The notes beneath the pieces were generated by a model. That model was not told the DNA's origin. It searched no databases and worked only from the letters and a program-made list of their open reading frames with translations. The position numbers and the translations under genes were made by a program. A DNA stretch of 64,000 nt from Lewinellaceae bacterium. GTDB taxonomy: Bacteria > Bacteroidota > Bacteroidia > Chitinophagales > Saprospiraceae. The stretch covers positions 142,554 through 206,553 of the forward strand of contig JADJYW010000019.1 in the NCBI GenBank assembly GCA_016719605.1. The letters run 5' to 3'. Shown piece by piece: positions 18,903 through 29,250 of the stretch; positions within the stretch are counted from its first letter, which is position 1, and each line of letters begins with the position of its first letter.

Positions 18903-21857
18903 CTATTCTACATAAATTTCGTCCACAAACAACCAGCAGGGATTGCCGGCGCCTTTGTGGCCGGCGGGGCACTTGCCCAGTGTTTCCCCCACGATGCGGA
19001 CGTAGCGGGCAGTGGTGTTTGCCAATTCGATGGTAAGTTTTTTTTGCAGGGAACCGACGGCGGTGTGCGGCACATCGTTGAGGGTTTCGCCTGCCGGGGT
19101 GAATGTTTTTCCGTCGTCGGACACTTCTACCTGAAGTTTGGTGGGGAAAAATATCCACGAATTTTCATCTTGCAAGAAGTTGACGTGGATGGTTCGAACG
19201 GGCTTGCTGCTGCCCAGATCAAGCACGGCGTCGAGGTTGGCCCCCTCGTAGCCCTGCCAGCGTCCGGAGCGGAAGTCGGCGCCGCCGGGCTGAAGGTCCA
19301 CCAAGGCCTGATCGCCGCCGCCGGTGTATTGCGGGCTGTACCGGGTGGCGAGGCGCAGTATGCGCAGATCGGAGCGGAGTTTAAAAAAACCGGCTTCCTC
19401 CACGGGGCTGACCTGCCGGCCGCGTGCAGCCATGAACCTCAGGCGGGTATTTTCCGAAAGGACAAGCGGTTTTTCGTAGCGGGCAGAGGAATCGCGGTTC
19501 GGCTCGCTGCCGTCGAGGGTATAAAAAATGGCGGCTTCCGGATCGGCACAGCCGAGTGTGACCGTTTGGTTATCCTGAAACACGCGCCGGGCATCCGTTA
19601 CGAACGGCATGGGCACGATTGGTTCGCCCTCGATGGCCGCGACGGGGCAGTCGGCCGTGTTTTTGCCCCATTCGGAAGGTTTGTCGGTCATATCAAAACG
19701 CAACTCGCCGCCCTGCAGCAGGTCTTCGTGCGTAAACCAGGTTTTCGTCCACGGCTGGCCGTTCCGATAGGCCCGCTGAATGTAGCGCCGGCGTGTCGAG
19801 GCGCCTTTGGCCGAAATGGTGAACGCATTGCCGTTGTCGAGGTGGATCGTCGCTTTTTCAAAAAGGGGGGTGCCGATCACATACTGCCCGCTTCCGGGTA
19901 CCACGGGATAGAACCCGAGTGCCGAGAAGACATACCAGGCCGACATCTGGCCACAGTCTTCGTTGCCGCTCAGGCCGTCGGGCCGGTCGGAGTACTGCTC
20001 GTCGAGGATTTGGCGCACGCGCTGCTGGGTTTTGGCGGGCTGGCCGGCGTAGTTGTAGAGGTAGGCGATATGGTGGCTGGGTTCGTTGCCTTGCACATAC
20101 TGCCCGACGAGGCCGGTGATGTCGGCTTGTTGCCGCCCGGTGGTTTTGGGCTGCGCGGAAAAGAGCGCGTCAAGTTGTTTGGCGAATGCTTCGCGGCCGC
20201 CAAACAGGCGCATCATACCGGACACGTCGTGCGGAGCAGCGAAACGGTATTGCCAGGCATTGGCTTCCGTATAATTGAAATTGACCTCGAAGGGGTCGAA
20301 GGGTGCGTGCCAGGTCGCGTTGTTTCGGGCACGGAAAAAGGCGGTAGCCGGGTCGAACAGGTTTTTGTAGTACTGTGCCCGCCGCAGGAAGGTGTCGGCT
20401 ATATTTTGGCGACCCATAGCCAGCGCCATTTGGGCCACGCACCAGTCGTCATAGGCATATTCGAGGGTTTTCGAGACCGATTCCGGTTCTTCATCGGAGG
20501 GGATGTAGCCGAGTTTTTTGTACCACTGGAGGCCGTATCGGTCTTCGTTGGCGCTGGCGAGCATGGCATCGAGGGCCTTGTTGCCGTCGTAGCCCCGAAT
20601 ACCCTTTCGCCAGGCATCGGCGATAACCGGAATGGCGTGGTAGCCGATCATACAGTCTGTTTCGCAGGCGCTGAGTTCCCATACCGGCAGCCGACCACCC
20701 TGTTCGTACTGGCGCAGAAAGGTTTGGATAAAATCGTTGGTACGTTTGGGTTCGAGGATGGTAAACAGGGGCTTGCAGGCGCGGTAAGTGTCCCACAGGG
20801 AAAACACGGTATAATAATCATGGCCTTCGGCCTGATGCACTTCCTTGTCGCGGCCCCGGTATTCGCCGTTGACATCGGAGTACAGATTGGGGGCAAGCAT
20901 GGTGTGGTACAAAGCGGAGTAGAAGGTGCGCTTTTGGGCTTCAGTTCCCCCTTCCACAGTGATTTTGGACAATTGCCCGGCCCACTTGGCCTGCGTTTCT
21001 GCGCGTACCCGGTCGAAGTCGAAGTGCGGGCACTCGGCATCCAGATTTTTCCGGGCGTTTTGGACGCTTACGGCCGACAGGGCCACGGTGACCACCAGGG
21101 GCGTGCCCTCGTACCCGTAGAAATCAATCAGGGATACAATGCCTTTGCTGGTCACACTGTACTGCGACAAGATTGGATCGAGGGTCATATCGAACACCCG
21201 GGCATGAATAAATGGTCGGGAAAAACGGATGGCAAAATACAGGCGCTGGTCTTTGGCCCAGGCGCTGGATATGCGTTGGCCGACCAGTTCGCGGTCGCCG
21301 ATGATAGTCAGGGTAGACTGGAGCACCTGGTCGCGGTGGCGCAAATCCAGCAAGAGGTGGTTAAACTCGCGGTTGGCCGGGAAGGTATAGCGGTGTACGC
21401 CTACGCGCTCGGTGGCCGTCAGTTCCACCGATATTTCGTCGGGTTTGGCATTGAGCGAAACAGCGTAATAGCCCGGCTCGGCAAACTCGGTACGCTTGTC
21501 GAACGGCGCGGCATATCCCTCCGGTTCCAGATTTATTTCGCGCATGTAGGGTTGCAACAGGATGTCGCCATAGTCGGGTATCCCGGTGCCGCTCAAGTGC
21601 GTATGGCTAAACCCGTACAGCAGGGTGTCGGAGTTGTGGTAACCGGAGCAACCGTCCCAGCCTTCCAGTCGGGTGTCGGGGCTGAGTTGTACCATGCCGA
21701 AGGGTGCCGTAGCGCCCGGGAAGGTATGGCCGTGCGCGTCGGTGCCGATGAAGGGATCGGCGTATCGCAGCAGGGCTGTGTTTGGGGTGCGGGTAGTGTC
21801 TTGAGCGACAAGGGTACTTGTGCTCAGCAGCAAGAAAAGGTAGAGTGTGCGGCGCAT
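18903..21857 (-). CDS. GH92 family alpha-mannosidase
   Basis: A 984-residue secreted glycosidase; residues 1-18 are a signal peptide ending LVAQ. GH92 enzymes are Ca-dependent exo-alpha-mannosidases acting by inversion. Diagnostic motifs: RYADPFIGTDAHGHTFPGA near the N-terminus, GCSGYH, GFSHTHLSGTG, DYYTVFSLWDTYRACKPLF mid-protein, GNEDCGQMSAWYVFSALGFYPV and PGSGQYVIGTPLFEKATI towards the end of the catalytic part (about residue 720). The extra ~240 residues carry a chitobiase/hexosaminidase C-terminal-like segment (AIFYTLDGSEP) and an F5/8 type C-like domain for sugar binding. No type IX sorting domain, so it is probably periplasmic. A minus-7 element at 21881-21888 fits the start. No sus-like transporters lie nearby. 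Confidence 0.93.
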   Translation of the reverse strand: MRRTLYLFLLLSTSTLVAQDTTRTPNTALLRYADPFIGTDAHGHTFPGATAPFGMVQLSPDTRLEGWDGCSGYHNSDTLLYGFSHTHLSGTGIPDYGDILLQPYMREINLEPEGYAAPFDKRTEFAEPGYYAVSLNAKPDEISVELTATERVGVHRYTFPANREFNHLLLDLRHRDQVLQSTLTIIGDRELVGQRISSAWAKDQRLYFAIRFSRPFIHARVFDMTLDPILSQYSVTSKGIVSLIDFYGYEGTPLVVTVALSAVSVQNARKNLDAECPHFDFDRVRAETQAKWAGQLSKITVEGGTEAQKRTFYSALYHTMLAPNLYSDVNGEYRGRDKEVHQAEGHDYYTVFSLWDTYRACKPLFTILEPKRTNDFIQTFLRQYEQGGRLPVWELSACETDCMIGYHAIPVIADAWRKGIRGYDGNKALDAMLASANEDRYGLQWYKKLGYIPSDEEPESVSKTLEYAYDDWCVAQMALAMGRQNIADTFLRRAQYYKNLFDPATAFFRARNNATWHAPFDPFEVNFNYTEANAWQYRFAAPHDVSGMMRLFGGREAFAKQLDALFSAQPKTTGRQQADITGLVGQYVQGNEPSHHIAYLYNYAGQPAKTQQRVRQILDEQYSDRPDGLSGNEDCGQMSAWYVFSALGFYPVVPGSGQYVIGTPLFEKATIHLDNGNAFTISAKGASTRRRYIQRAYRNGQPWTKTWFTHEDLLQGGELRFDMTDKPSEWGKNTADCPVAAIEGEPIVPMPFVTDARRVFQDNQTVTLGCADPEAAIFYTLDGSEPNRDSSARYEKPLVLSENTRLRFMAARGRQVSPVEEAGFFKLRSDLRILRLATRYSPQYTGGGDQALVDLQPGGADFRSGRWQGYEGANLDAVLDLGSSKPVRTIHVNFLQDENSWIFFPTKLQVEVSDDGKTFTPAGETLNDVPHTAVGSLQKKLTIELANTTARYVRIVGETLGKCPAGHKGAGNPCWLFVDEIYVE

Positions 21858-21880
21858 ATCGGGCAGTATGATGTTGGCCC

Positions 21881-21888
21881 CAAAGGTA
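21881..21888 (-). promoter_or_regulatory. TAnnTTTG minus-7 element for GH92
   Basis: Minus-strand TACCTTTG, 24 bases upstream of the ATG. Confidence 0.45.
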
Positions 21889-22018
21889 CGGCACCCGAGC
21901 GTTCCGGGTTTCTTCTGGAAGCATACTTCGGCGCAGGAACTATGCTTTCAAGCACAAGCAGTATTTAAAACTTAACAATTACTTAGCCTTCGTCTGATCG
22001 TGCCGTACCTTTCCAACG

Positions 22019-22026
22019 TACTTTTG
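22019..22026 (+). promoter_or_regulatory. TAnnTTTG minus-7 element for pit
   Basis: TACTTTTG, about 80 bases upstream of the ATG at 22106. Confidence 0.4.
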
Positions 22027-22105
22027 CATTAAAATTAACGGTTTGCTTTGTGGGATGACGACTGCAGAACCCGAAATCGCAAATCTGAAATCGTAAATCT
22101 TCTAT

Positions 22106-23490
22106 ATGCTGCTGGGTTTTATTGGCGATTTGCCGGCTTACGCGTCCGTCCTGTTTATTGTCTGTCTTGTAGCCGTTTGTTTGTTCGAGGCAATCAATGG
22201 TTTTCATGATACCGCCAACGCAGTAGCCACGGTTATTTACACCAATACCCTCAAGCCATACCATGCTGTGGTGTGGTCCGGGATTTGGAATTTTTTAGGG
22301 GTAATGCTTGGTGGTATAGCGGTTGCGATGGGCGTGATAACACTTATTCCGCTAAACGACCTCATTGTGCAGCCGTTGGGTGAAAATATCGCCCTCGTAC
22401 TGTCGATTTTACTGAGCTCTATCATTTGGAATCTGGGTACCTGGTATTACGGTATTCCTTGCTCCAGTTCGCATACGCTGATCGGATCGTTGCTTGGCGG
22501 AGGATTTGCTTTTTGGTCAATACATGCCGGCGCAGGCCCCAACTGGGGCAAGGCAGCCGACATTGGCCTGTCGCTACTCGTTTCCCCGCTATTCGGATTT
22601 AGCCTGGCCATCCTGCTCATGTACGTCCTGCGCCTGACGGTCCGAAAACGAAAAGCAATTTTTGAAGAACCCAATACTAAAAAGGCACCACCGTTCTGGA
22701 TACGGGCGATTCTGGTGACGACCTGCACGCTGGTCAGTTTTTTCCACGGGTCCAACGACGGTCAAAAAGGCGTGGGCCTGCTGATGGTCGTGCTCATCGC
22801 ATTTATGCCGGTTCAATTCGCCATGAACCATAGCAAGCCAACATCCGAATACAGCAACGCTGCCCGCAAAATCAATCAGCTCCTACACGAGCCGATAGCG
22901 GTGATTTCTCTGAACACATCCTGGCTCTGGCCAACCAAGCCGGTCGAGTGGCCGTAGCATTGGACAGCACCGACACGAGCCATAAAAAACAAGTGTTCGA
23001 GGTGCGCGAAAACATCCAGTCTTTGGTTAAAACACTGGATGCAGACCTTAAAATCGGCCTGATTCGCGGCGCAGTTGCTACAGATGTCAAACGGGAGCTC
23101 AAGACCCTGCGCACCTATTACGAATTTGCTCCAACGTGGGTAATCCTGCTTATCTCGCTTTGCCTTGGCGTAGGTACCATGATTGGGTGGAAACGAATCG
23201 TGGTGACCATTGGCGAAAAAATTGGGAAAACCCACTTGACATACGCACAAGGCGCCAGCGCCGAGATTTGCGCCGCCGCCACCATTGGCGTGAGTACAAG
23301 TTTTGGACTTCCGGTCAGCACCACGCATGTGTTGTCGTCAGGCATTGCAGGTACCATGGTTGCGTCGGGCGGGATTGTAAATTTACAGAAAAAAACCATC
23401 GCCAATATCGGTTTGGCCTGGCTGTTGACCCTGCCCGTTACCTTCTTCCTGTCGGCGGTGTTATTCTATTTTTTGCGGATCATCTTGTAG
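22106..23490 (+). CDS. pit: Inorganic phosphate transporter, PiT family (single-base frame break)
   Basis: Low-affinity phosphate (or metal-phosphate) symporter of the inner membrane, about 461 residues. Two inverted PD001131-like signatures are present: FEAINGFHDTANAVATVIYT (residues about 28-47) and, in the C-terminal half, GASAEICAAATIGVSTSFGL with PVSTTHVLSSG. HGSNDGQKG is the matching repeat before the central loop. Near 22891 one G is missing: the frame ends HEPIAVISL, but the -1 frame continues ADSGDFSEHILALANQ without interruption. The central hydrophilic domain is split there. Monocistronic, with its own minus-7 element. The break is most simply a sequence error. Confidence 0.88.
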
Positions 23491-23609
23491 CCTCCGGTCA
23501 GGAGAGGTGGCGTGGTTAACGTTGCCTTAACACTAAAAAATCGCTTTTGGCAGTTTCCTTGGTAGAAGTGTGCGTATCAAGTTCACATTCGTTCTAACCA
23601 ACGCTCAAA

Positions 23610-24003
23610 GTGATGAAGAATCTTTTTTTTCTGCTGTTTTTCGCCCCGTTTACCTTGTTGGCTGCTCAGGGCAACCCCACTATGGATGCCATTGCCAAGG
23701 CGCTGAACAACGGTGATGCCGATGCACTGGTACAGTATCTTGCCGATAATGTAGAAGTGTCCATTCTGGATCAGGAGCAGATATATACCAAGGCCAAAGC
23801 GACGGAAGTGCTTCGCTCTTTTTTCAGTACGAACAAGCCCAAGTCGTTCAATCAGGTACACCAGGGTACCAGCCGCGGCAACAACGATCAGTACTGCATC
23901 GGCAACCTGTCGGCAACAACAGGTTCCCTACCGCGTTTATCTGTACCTCAAAGTGAGCGGCAGCAGTACCACCATCCAGGAGATTCGTTTCGACAAAGAA
24001 TAG
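23610..24003 (+). CDS. DUF4783 family secreted protein (frame break near C-terminus)
   Basis: A small secreted protein of about 130 residues in the DUF4783 family, an NTF2-like/SnoaL-type fold found in Bacteroidota. The signal peptide is residues 1-20 (MMKNLFFLLFFAPFTLLAAQ). The core has AIAKALNNGDADALVQYLAD and NVEVSILDQEQIYTKAKA. An extra base in the CCC run 23926-23928 shifts the frame; the corrected end is YRVYLYLKVSGSSTTIQEIR then FDKE and a TAG at 24001, the normal family ending. Without correction the frame would run to 24059 with an unrelated tail. Function unknown. Confidence 0.75.
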
Positions 24004-24056
24004 GCGCCGGCACAAACCCGCTGTTCAGAAACTTACCTACCAACCTTTATTTCGCC

Positions 24057-24064
24057 TAAATTTG
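24057..24064 (+). promoter_or_regulatory. TAnnTTTG minus-7 element for the OMP-assembly cluster
   Basis: TAAATTTG, 47 bases before the ATG at 24111. Confidence 0.4.
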
Positions 24065-24110
24065 CGCCGTTTCCGGGCACCAACTTGGTGCCCGGTTATG
24101 TTTTTTCAAC

Positions 24111-24968
24111 ATGCTGCGCACCCGCTCGTTTGTCCTTTCCCTTTTGTTTGGCATCGTATTGCTCTGGCAATGCGGCGATTCGGACAACTCCCCCCGGGAG
24201 GGCGACCAACTGTTAGCCCAGGTTTACAACAAAAGTTTGTACTTGTCCGAGCTGGAAGGCATTGTGCCTGAAGGCGTCACGCCCGACGACAGTGTGCTCA
24301 TGGTGACTGCGTTTGCACAACGTTGGGTGCGCGACCAGCTGCTCATGTATGAGGCCGAACGGAATATCCCCAAGGACTTGAACATTGACAAATTGGTGCG
24401 CGACTACCGGGCAAGCCTCGTGCGCTTCAATTTTGAAGAACAGATTATCGCGGAGCAGCTGGATAGCACCGTATCGGAGGCCGAAATGAAGGCCTTCTAC
24501 GAAAACAACAAAGACCAGTTTCAATTGGAAAATACGATCCTGAAATTCCAGTTGCTGAAGCTCCCGCCCAAGGCCCCGCAAAACGAACTCAACACAATTT
24601 GGTACGGAAGAACGGCCTCCAGCGAGGCCAAACTGCGCGCCTACTCGAAACAGTGGGCTGCGCTTGCGTTGCTTGATACGGAAAAATGGTATAAACTGGA
24701 TGAGGTAGCCGCGCTTTTGCCCAAAGGGACGTTAACCTCCGACAACATCGGATCGAGGCGCGAAGGCACACTCAGCGACGGTGATTTTCGGTATTACTAC
24801 CGGGTACTGGAAACAGTAAAAGGAAAAGAAACCGCTCCGTTTGAATATGTAAAAGAACAAGCTTCCAAAGTGATCCTGCACAAACGCAAACAGGAGTTGC
24901 TCGAGCGCTGGAAAGAAGACCTGTACCAGCAGGAATTGCGTCGCCAAAATGTGCGGATCGAACAGTAA
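24111..24968 (+). CDS. PPIase/SurA-like periplasmic lipoprotein
   Basis: A 285-residue protein with a lipoprotein signal (LLFGIVLLWQCGDSD; Cys21 as lipid site). It has a SurA-like chaperone layout: early KSLYLSELEGIVPEG, a helical RWVRDQLLMYEAERN segment and VSEAEMKAFYENNKDQFQLE. A parvulin catalytic domain is not clearly preserved: the region around 150-250 lacks an obvious GGDLG motif. It sits first in a cluster with surA and bamA, so it most likely helps outer-membrane protein folding. Homologues adjacent to surA are usual in Bacteroidota. Whether it retains isomerase activity is uncertain. Confidence 0.75.
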   Translation: MLRTRSFVLSLLFGIVLLWQCGDSDNSPREGDQLLAQVYNKSLYLSELEGIVPEGVTPDDSVLMVTAFAQRWVRDQLLMYEAERNIPKDLNIDKLVRDYRASLVRFNFEEQIIAEQLDSTVSEAEMKAFYENNKDQFQLENTILKFQLLKLPPKAPQNELNTIWYGRTASSEAKLRAYSKQWAALALLDTEKWYKLDEVAALLPKGTLTSDNIGSRREGTLSDGDFRYYYRVLETVKGKETAPFEYVKEQASKVILHKRKQELLERWKEDLYQQELRRQNVRIEQ

Positions 24969-25126
24969 CACCCCAGACGAAACACGCCTTATCCGAACCC
25001 ACCGGCACACCGGACCGAACATTAACCTGAACACAAAAACAGACCATGCATACTCTGGCCATGATTTTTAGCCTATTTCGCCATACGAACACGCCCCCTC
25101 CCAATCGGTGCATACGCACGGCCCCG

Positions 25127-26497
25127 ATGTGCTCCCGGCTCCCGACCTTCTTGTTGCTGTTGTTGCCCGCTTTTGCGTTTACACAAAGCGAAAAAGCTGT
25201 GATAGACAAAGTGGTGGCCACGGTCGGCAGCGAGATAATCCTCCTGAGCGAGGTACAGGAACAGCTCGCCTACGCCCGACAGCAGGAAGCCAAACTGGCC
25301 GATGATTATTCCTGCATCATCCTGCAAAACCTGCTTGTACAAAAACTCTTAGTCAACCAGGCCAAACTCGACTCGGTATCGGTCAAGGACGAGGAAGTGG
25401 AAAACCAGCTCGAAGCGCGCGTCGAGCGGCTGCGGGTATATTTCAACCAGGACGAAAAAGCCATTGAGGAGTACTACGGCCAAAACGTGAACCAGATCAA
25501 AGAACAGATGCGCAACGATATGCGCAGCCAGCTCCTCGCCGAACGCATGCAGGGCGAAATCACAACCAAAGCCACCATCACCCCCGCAGAAGTGCAGGTT
25601 TTTTTCAACAACATTCCCCTCGACTCCCTGCCCTACTTCAACTCCGAGGTGGAGGTGCGGGAAATTGTGTACAAACCCCAGGTGAACGCCGAAGAAAAAG
25701 GCAAAGCCCGGGAGCGTACGGAAGAATTGCGCAAGCGCATCGTGGAAGGTGGAGAAGATTTTGCCGACCTCGCCAAAAAACACAGCGACGACCCCGGCAG
25801 CGGCTCCAATGGCGGCGACCTCGGTTGGCAAAAACGCGGCACCTTCGTGGGCGAATTCGAAGCCGTGGTATACAAGCTGGACCCCAACCAGATCAGTCAG
25901 GTGGTGGAAACAGAATTCGGATTCCACGTCATCCAACTGCTCGAACGCCGGGGCAACCTCGTACACGCCCGACACATCCTCATCAAACCGCTGATTACCG
26001 ACGACGACCTGCAAAAAGCCGAAACCAAACTTGACTCCATCCGCCAGCTCATCCAAAACAACAACATCACGTTTAGCGCCGCCGTGAAAATTTTTGGTGA
26101 TAAAAATACCCCCAGCTACAACAACGACGGGCGTGTAGCAAACCCCCGCACCGGCAACACCTTCTTCGAGGTGGCCGATCTGGACACCAACATCTTCTTC
26201 GCTATTGACGAACTGACACCCGGAGACGTCTCCGAACCGATCCCTTTCCGCGCCCCTGATGGTGCGCGCTACTTCCGGCTCGTCCAACTCCAAAGCCGTT
26301 CCAAGCCCCACAAAGCCGACCTCCGCCAAGACTACAACAAGATTCAGGCAGCGGCGCTCGAACAGAAAAAAGGCGACTACATCGAACAATGGGTGCTCGA
26401 CAAACTCCGAAAAACATACCTCTCTGTGGACCAGATGTACCAAAAATGCCCCAACCTGCAGGAAATGATGAACTACAACCAAACACTGCGCCCGTAA
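25127..26497 (+). CDS. surA: Periplasmic chaperone / peptidylprolyl isomerase SurA
   Basis: Chaperone escorting unfolded outer-membrane proteins to the BAM complex. The ATG at 25127 starts a clean signal peptide (MCSRLPTFLLLLLPAFAFTQ); the upstream in-frame ATG at 25046 would bury it. Residues about 20-180 form the SurA N domain (VATVGSEIILLSEVQEQLAY). A first parvulin domain follows with DFADLAKKHSDDPGS and GGDLGW (about 225-275). A second degenerate PPIC-like region begins VHARHILIKP. About 456 residues in total. bamA begins 68 bases downstream, giving a coherent outer-membrane biogenesis operon. Confidence 0.92.
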   Translation: MCSRLPTFLLLLLPAFAFTQSEKAVIDKVVATVGSEIILLSEVQEQLAYARQQEAKLADDYSCIILQNLLVQKLLVNQAKLDSVSVKDEEVENQLEARVERLRVYFNQDEKAIEEYYGQNVNQIKEQMRNDMRSQLLAERMQGEITTKATITPAEVQVFFNNIPLDSLPYFNSEVEVREIVYKPQVNAEEKGKARERTEELRKRIVEGGEDFADLAKKHSDDPGSGSNGGDLGWQKRGTFVGEFEAVVYKLDPNQISQVVETEFGFHVIQLLERRGNLVHARHILIKPLITDDDLQKAETKLDSIRQLIQNNNITFSAAVKIFGDKNTPSYNNDGRVANPRTGNTFFEVADLDTNIFFAIDELTPGDVSEPIPFRAPDGARYFRLVQLQSRSKPHKADLRQDYNKIQAAALEQKKGDYIEQWVLDKLRKTYLSVDQMYQKCPNLQEMMNYNQTLRP

Positions 26498-26565
26498 CGC
26501 CATCCCCCCTGCTCCGCCAAATCGAAGCAACCACCGCCCATTCCAACTCACGTCAATTTATATCC

Positions 26566-29102
26566 ATGAAATTGCCCATGCTCGGCTTCTTGCTGCTCGC
26601 CTTCGGCGCCACAGTCCTGCAAGCCCAAACCCCTGCCGATACCATCCTGCCTGTCATATCGTACGAAAAACCGAAAGACTTCGAGGTCGGCGGCGTGCGC
26701 GTCACCGGGGCACAATATGCCGACCAGCAGGCGCTCATCGCTATTGCCGGTTTTCGTATTGGCGATAAAATCCGCATACCCGGCGCTGGTATCACCAAGG
26801 CTGTCCAGTCGCTTTGGAACCTGCGCCTGTTCACCGACGTGCAGATCATCCAGGAGCGCACCCAGGGCAATCTCGTCTTCCTCGAAATACTCGTCAAGGA
26901 AATGCCCCGCTACCCCCGCCACTCCTACACCGGCGTGAAAAAAAATAAACACGAGGACCTGAACGGTGTGATTACCCGGTTTATCCAGAAGGGCGCGATT
27001 CTCACCGAAAGCATCAAAATGTCCCTGAAAAGCGGCATGGAGGACTACTATATTGAAAAAGGTTACCTGAATGCCAAGGTGGACATCAAGGCTGCGCCCG
27101 ACGAACGCGCCACCAACGGGGTGAAACTCGAGTTTGTCATTGACCCCGGAAAACGGGTCAAAATCAAGGATGTCATCTTCGTGGGCAACGAAAACGTCAA
27201 GTCGAAAACAATCCGCAAAAAGATGAAAAACACATCCCGAAAGCGGAAAATTTTCAAAAAATCCAAACTCGTAGAAAGCGAATTCGAGGAAGACAAACGC
27301 GCTATTGAGGCGTACTACAACACCATCGGTTTCCGTGATGCCCGCGTCGTGCGCGACAGCATCTGGCGCACGCCAAAAGGGGAAGTTATGGTGGAACTGA
27401 ATATCCAGGAAGGCGCCCGGTATTACTTCCGAAATGTAACCTGGAAAGGCAACACGATCTACGAAACCAAATTCCTCGATCAAGTACTCGGCATCACCAA
27501 AGGCGATGTCTACAACCAGGAACTGCTCGGCACCCGGCTACAGTTCAGCCAGGACGGCCGCGATATTTCCTCGCTGTACCTCGACAACGGCTACCTCTTC
27601 TTCCGCGCCGACCCCGTCGAAACCGCTATCAACAACGACTCTATTGATCTCGAAATCCGCATCTACGAAGGCCCGCAGGCTACTATTGACCGTGTGCTCA
27701 TCAAAGGCAACGACCGTACGCACGAGCACGTCATCCGGCGCGAACTGTATACCCGTCCGGGCGACAAATTCAGCCGCGCCGACATCATCCGCTCCCAGCG
27801 CGAAATCGTAAACCTGGGCTATTTCAACCCCGAGACACTAGATATCAATACCCCGGTAAACCCCGACCGCGGCACCGTAGATATCGAATATACCGTCGAG
27901 GAAAAACCTTCCGACCAACTCGAACTCTCCGCCGGCTACCAGCCGCGCACGGCGTTTTCCCGGGGCGGTGTGATCGGCACACTCGGGGTCACGTTCAACA
28001 ATTTCTCCCTGCGCAACATCAAAAACAAGGAAACCTGGAACCCGCTGCCCCAGGGCGACGGCCAGCGCTTCAGCATACGCGGCCAAACCTCCGGCCAAAA
28101 CTTCCAATCCTACAACGCCTCGTTCACCGAACCGTGGCTGGGTGGCAAAAAACCTAACTCGCTCACCGTAGCAGGCGTTTACAACCGGTTTGCCTACGGC
28201 TTCGAAGGCTCGTCCACTTACCAAAAACTCGGCATCCTGCAAGGCTCGGTCGGGTTTGGCACCCGCCTGAAATTCCCGGACGATAACTTTGTCTTCCGCG
28301 CCAATCTCGATATCCAAACGCTGAACCTCAACAACTGGACAGGCTTCCCGCGATGACTTGGGCCGACTCGTGACCCAGGGCCGGTACAACAACTTCAGCC
28401 TCGGCCTCACCCTGGCCCGAAACAGTATCAACGACCCCATCTTCCCGAAAACCGGCTCGCTCGTCTCGCTGAATGTGAAAGCTACCCCCCCGTACTCGTG
28501 GTTCCGGGACAAAGAATTCTACGAACAGGATGATGTCAGCGAGATTTACCGCTATGTTGAATACATCAAATGGCGCTTCGATGCCGAATGGTACACATCG
28601 CTGGTCGGCAAACTCGTCCTGAAAACACAGGCCAAAATCGGTATCCTCGACCAGTGGTCGTCCAAAACCGGCCTTAGCCCCTTCGAGCGCTTCGAACTGG
28701 GCGGCGACGGCCTGAACAACCAAAACTTCGGCCTCAACGGGCGCAACATCGTGAGTATGCGCGGCTACGAGGTGGCTGATATCATGTCGCCGTTCCCCGG
28801 TGGCGCCGGCGTGTTCAACAAATACACCGTGGAACTCCGCTACCCCATCTCCCTGAACCCGCAAGCACCATCTTCGTCCGGCTTTTGCCCAGGGGGGCAA
28901 TGCCTGGCTCAATGCCCGCGATTTCAACCCCTTCGACCTGCGCCGGTCCGCCGGCCTCGGCCTCCGGGTATTCCTGCCCATGTTCGGCACACTCGGTTTC
29001 GACTACGGCTACGGTTTCGACAAACCCGATCTGATCAACACCGGCGCCAAATGGACCCAGTTCGCCAAATTCAATATCGTGCTCGGTTTTGAACCGGATT
29101 GA
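26566..29102 (+). CDS. bamA: Outer membrane protein assembly factor BamA (three frame breaks)
   Basis: Central Omp85 protein inserting beta-barrels into the outer membrane; about 845 residues after repair. Signal peptide is residues 1-20 (MKLPMLGFLLLAFGATVLQA). Five POTRA-type repeats follow, for example VGGVRVTGAQYADQQALI and YEGPQATIDRVLIKGNDRT; then the 16-strand barrel starting near EEKPSDQLELSAGYQ. Breaks: one extra base near 28351 (FP then DDLGRLVTQGRYNN), one missing C near 28860 (NP then ASTIFV) and one missing base at 28879/28880 (VLAFAQGGNAW). The corrected end is FAKFNIVLGFEPD, with a terminal-strand-like pattern, and TGA at 29100. Such a gene should be essential, so the breaks are very probably consensus errors. 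Confidence 0.92.
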
Positions 29103-29110
29103 TCAAACGA

Positions 29111-29231
29111 GGTTTAAGGGTTTCTGGTTAGAAGGTTAGAAGGTTAGAGGGTTAGAGGGTTTCTGGTTGTGATAACCTTCCAACCAGAAACCCTCTAACC
29201 TTCTAACCTTCTAACCAGAAACCCTTAAACC
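29111..29231. repeat. Long hairpin element built of GGTTAGAA/GGTTAGAG octamers
   Basis: Left arm 29111-29169 and right arm 29181-29231 are perfectly complementary except that the left arm has one extra 8-base unit (GGTTAGAG). The loop is 11 bases. It lies 8 bases beyond the bamA stop and just before the reductase gene in the same direction. It can act as a terminator; the internal octamer copy-number difference suggests slippage. Confidence 0.8.
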
Positions 29232-29250
29232 AGAAACCTATTTCTGAAAC

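Noticed and set aside
18879..21968. A 1029-codon open frame on the plus strand opposite the GH92 gene
   Set aside because: It has no domain resemblance and biased composition, and it mirrors the codon structure of the GH92 gene. It is an antisense shadow of GC-rich third positions.
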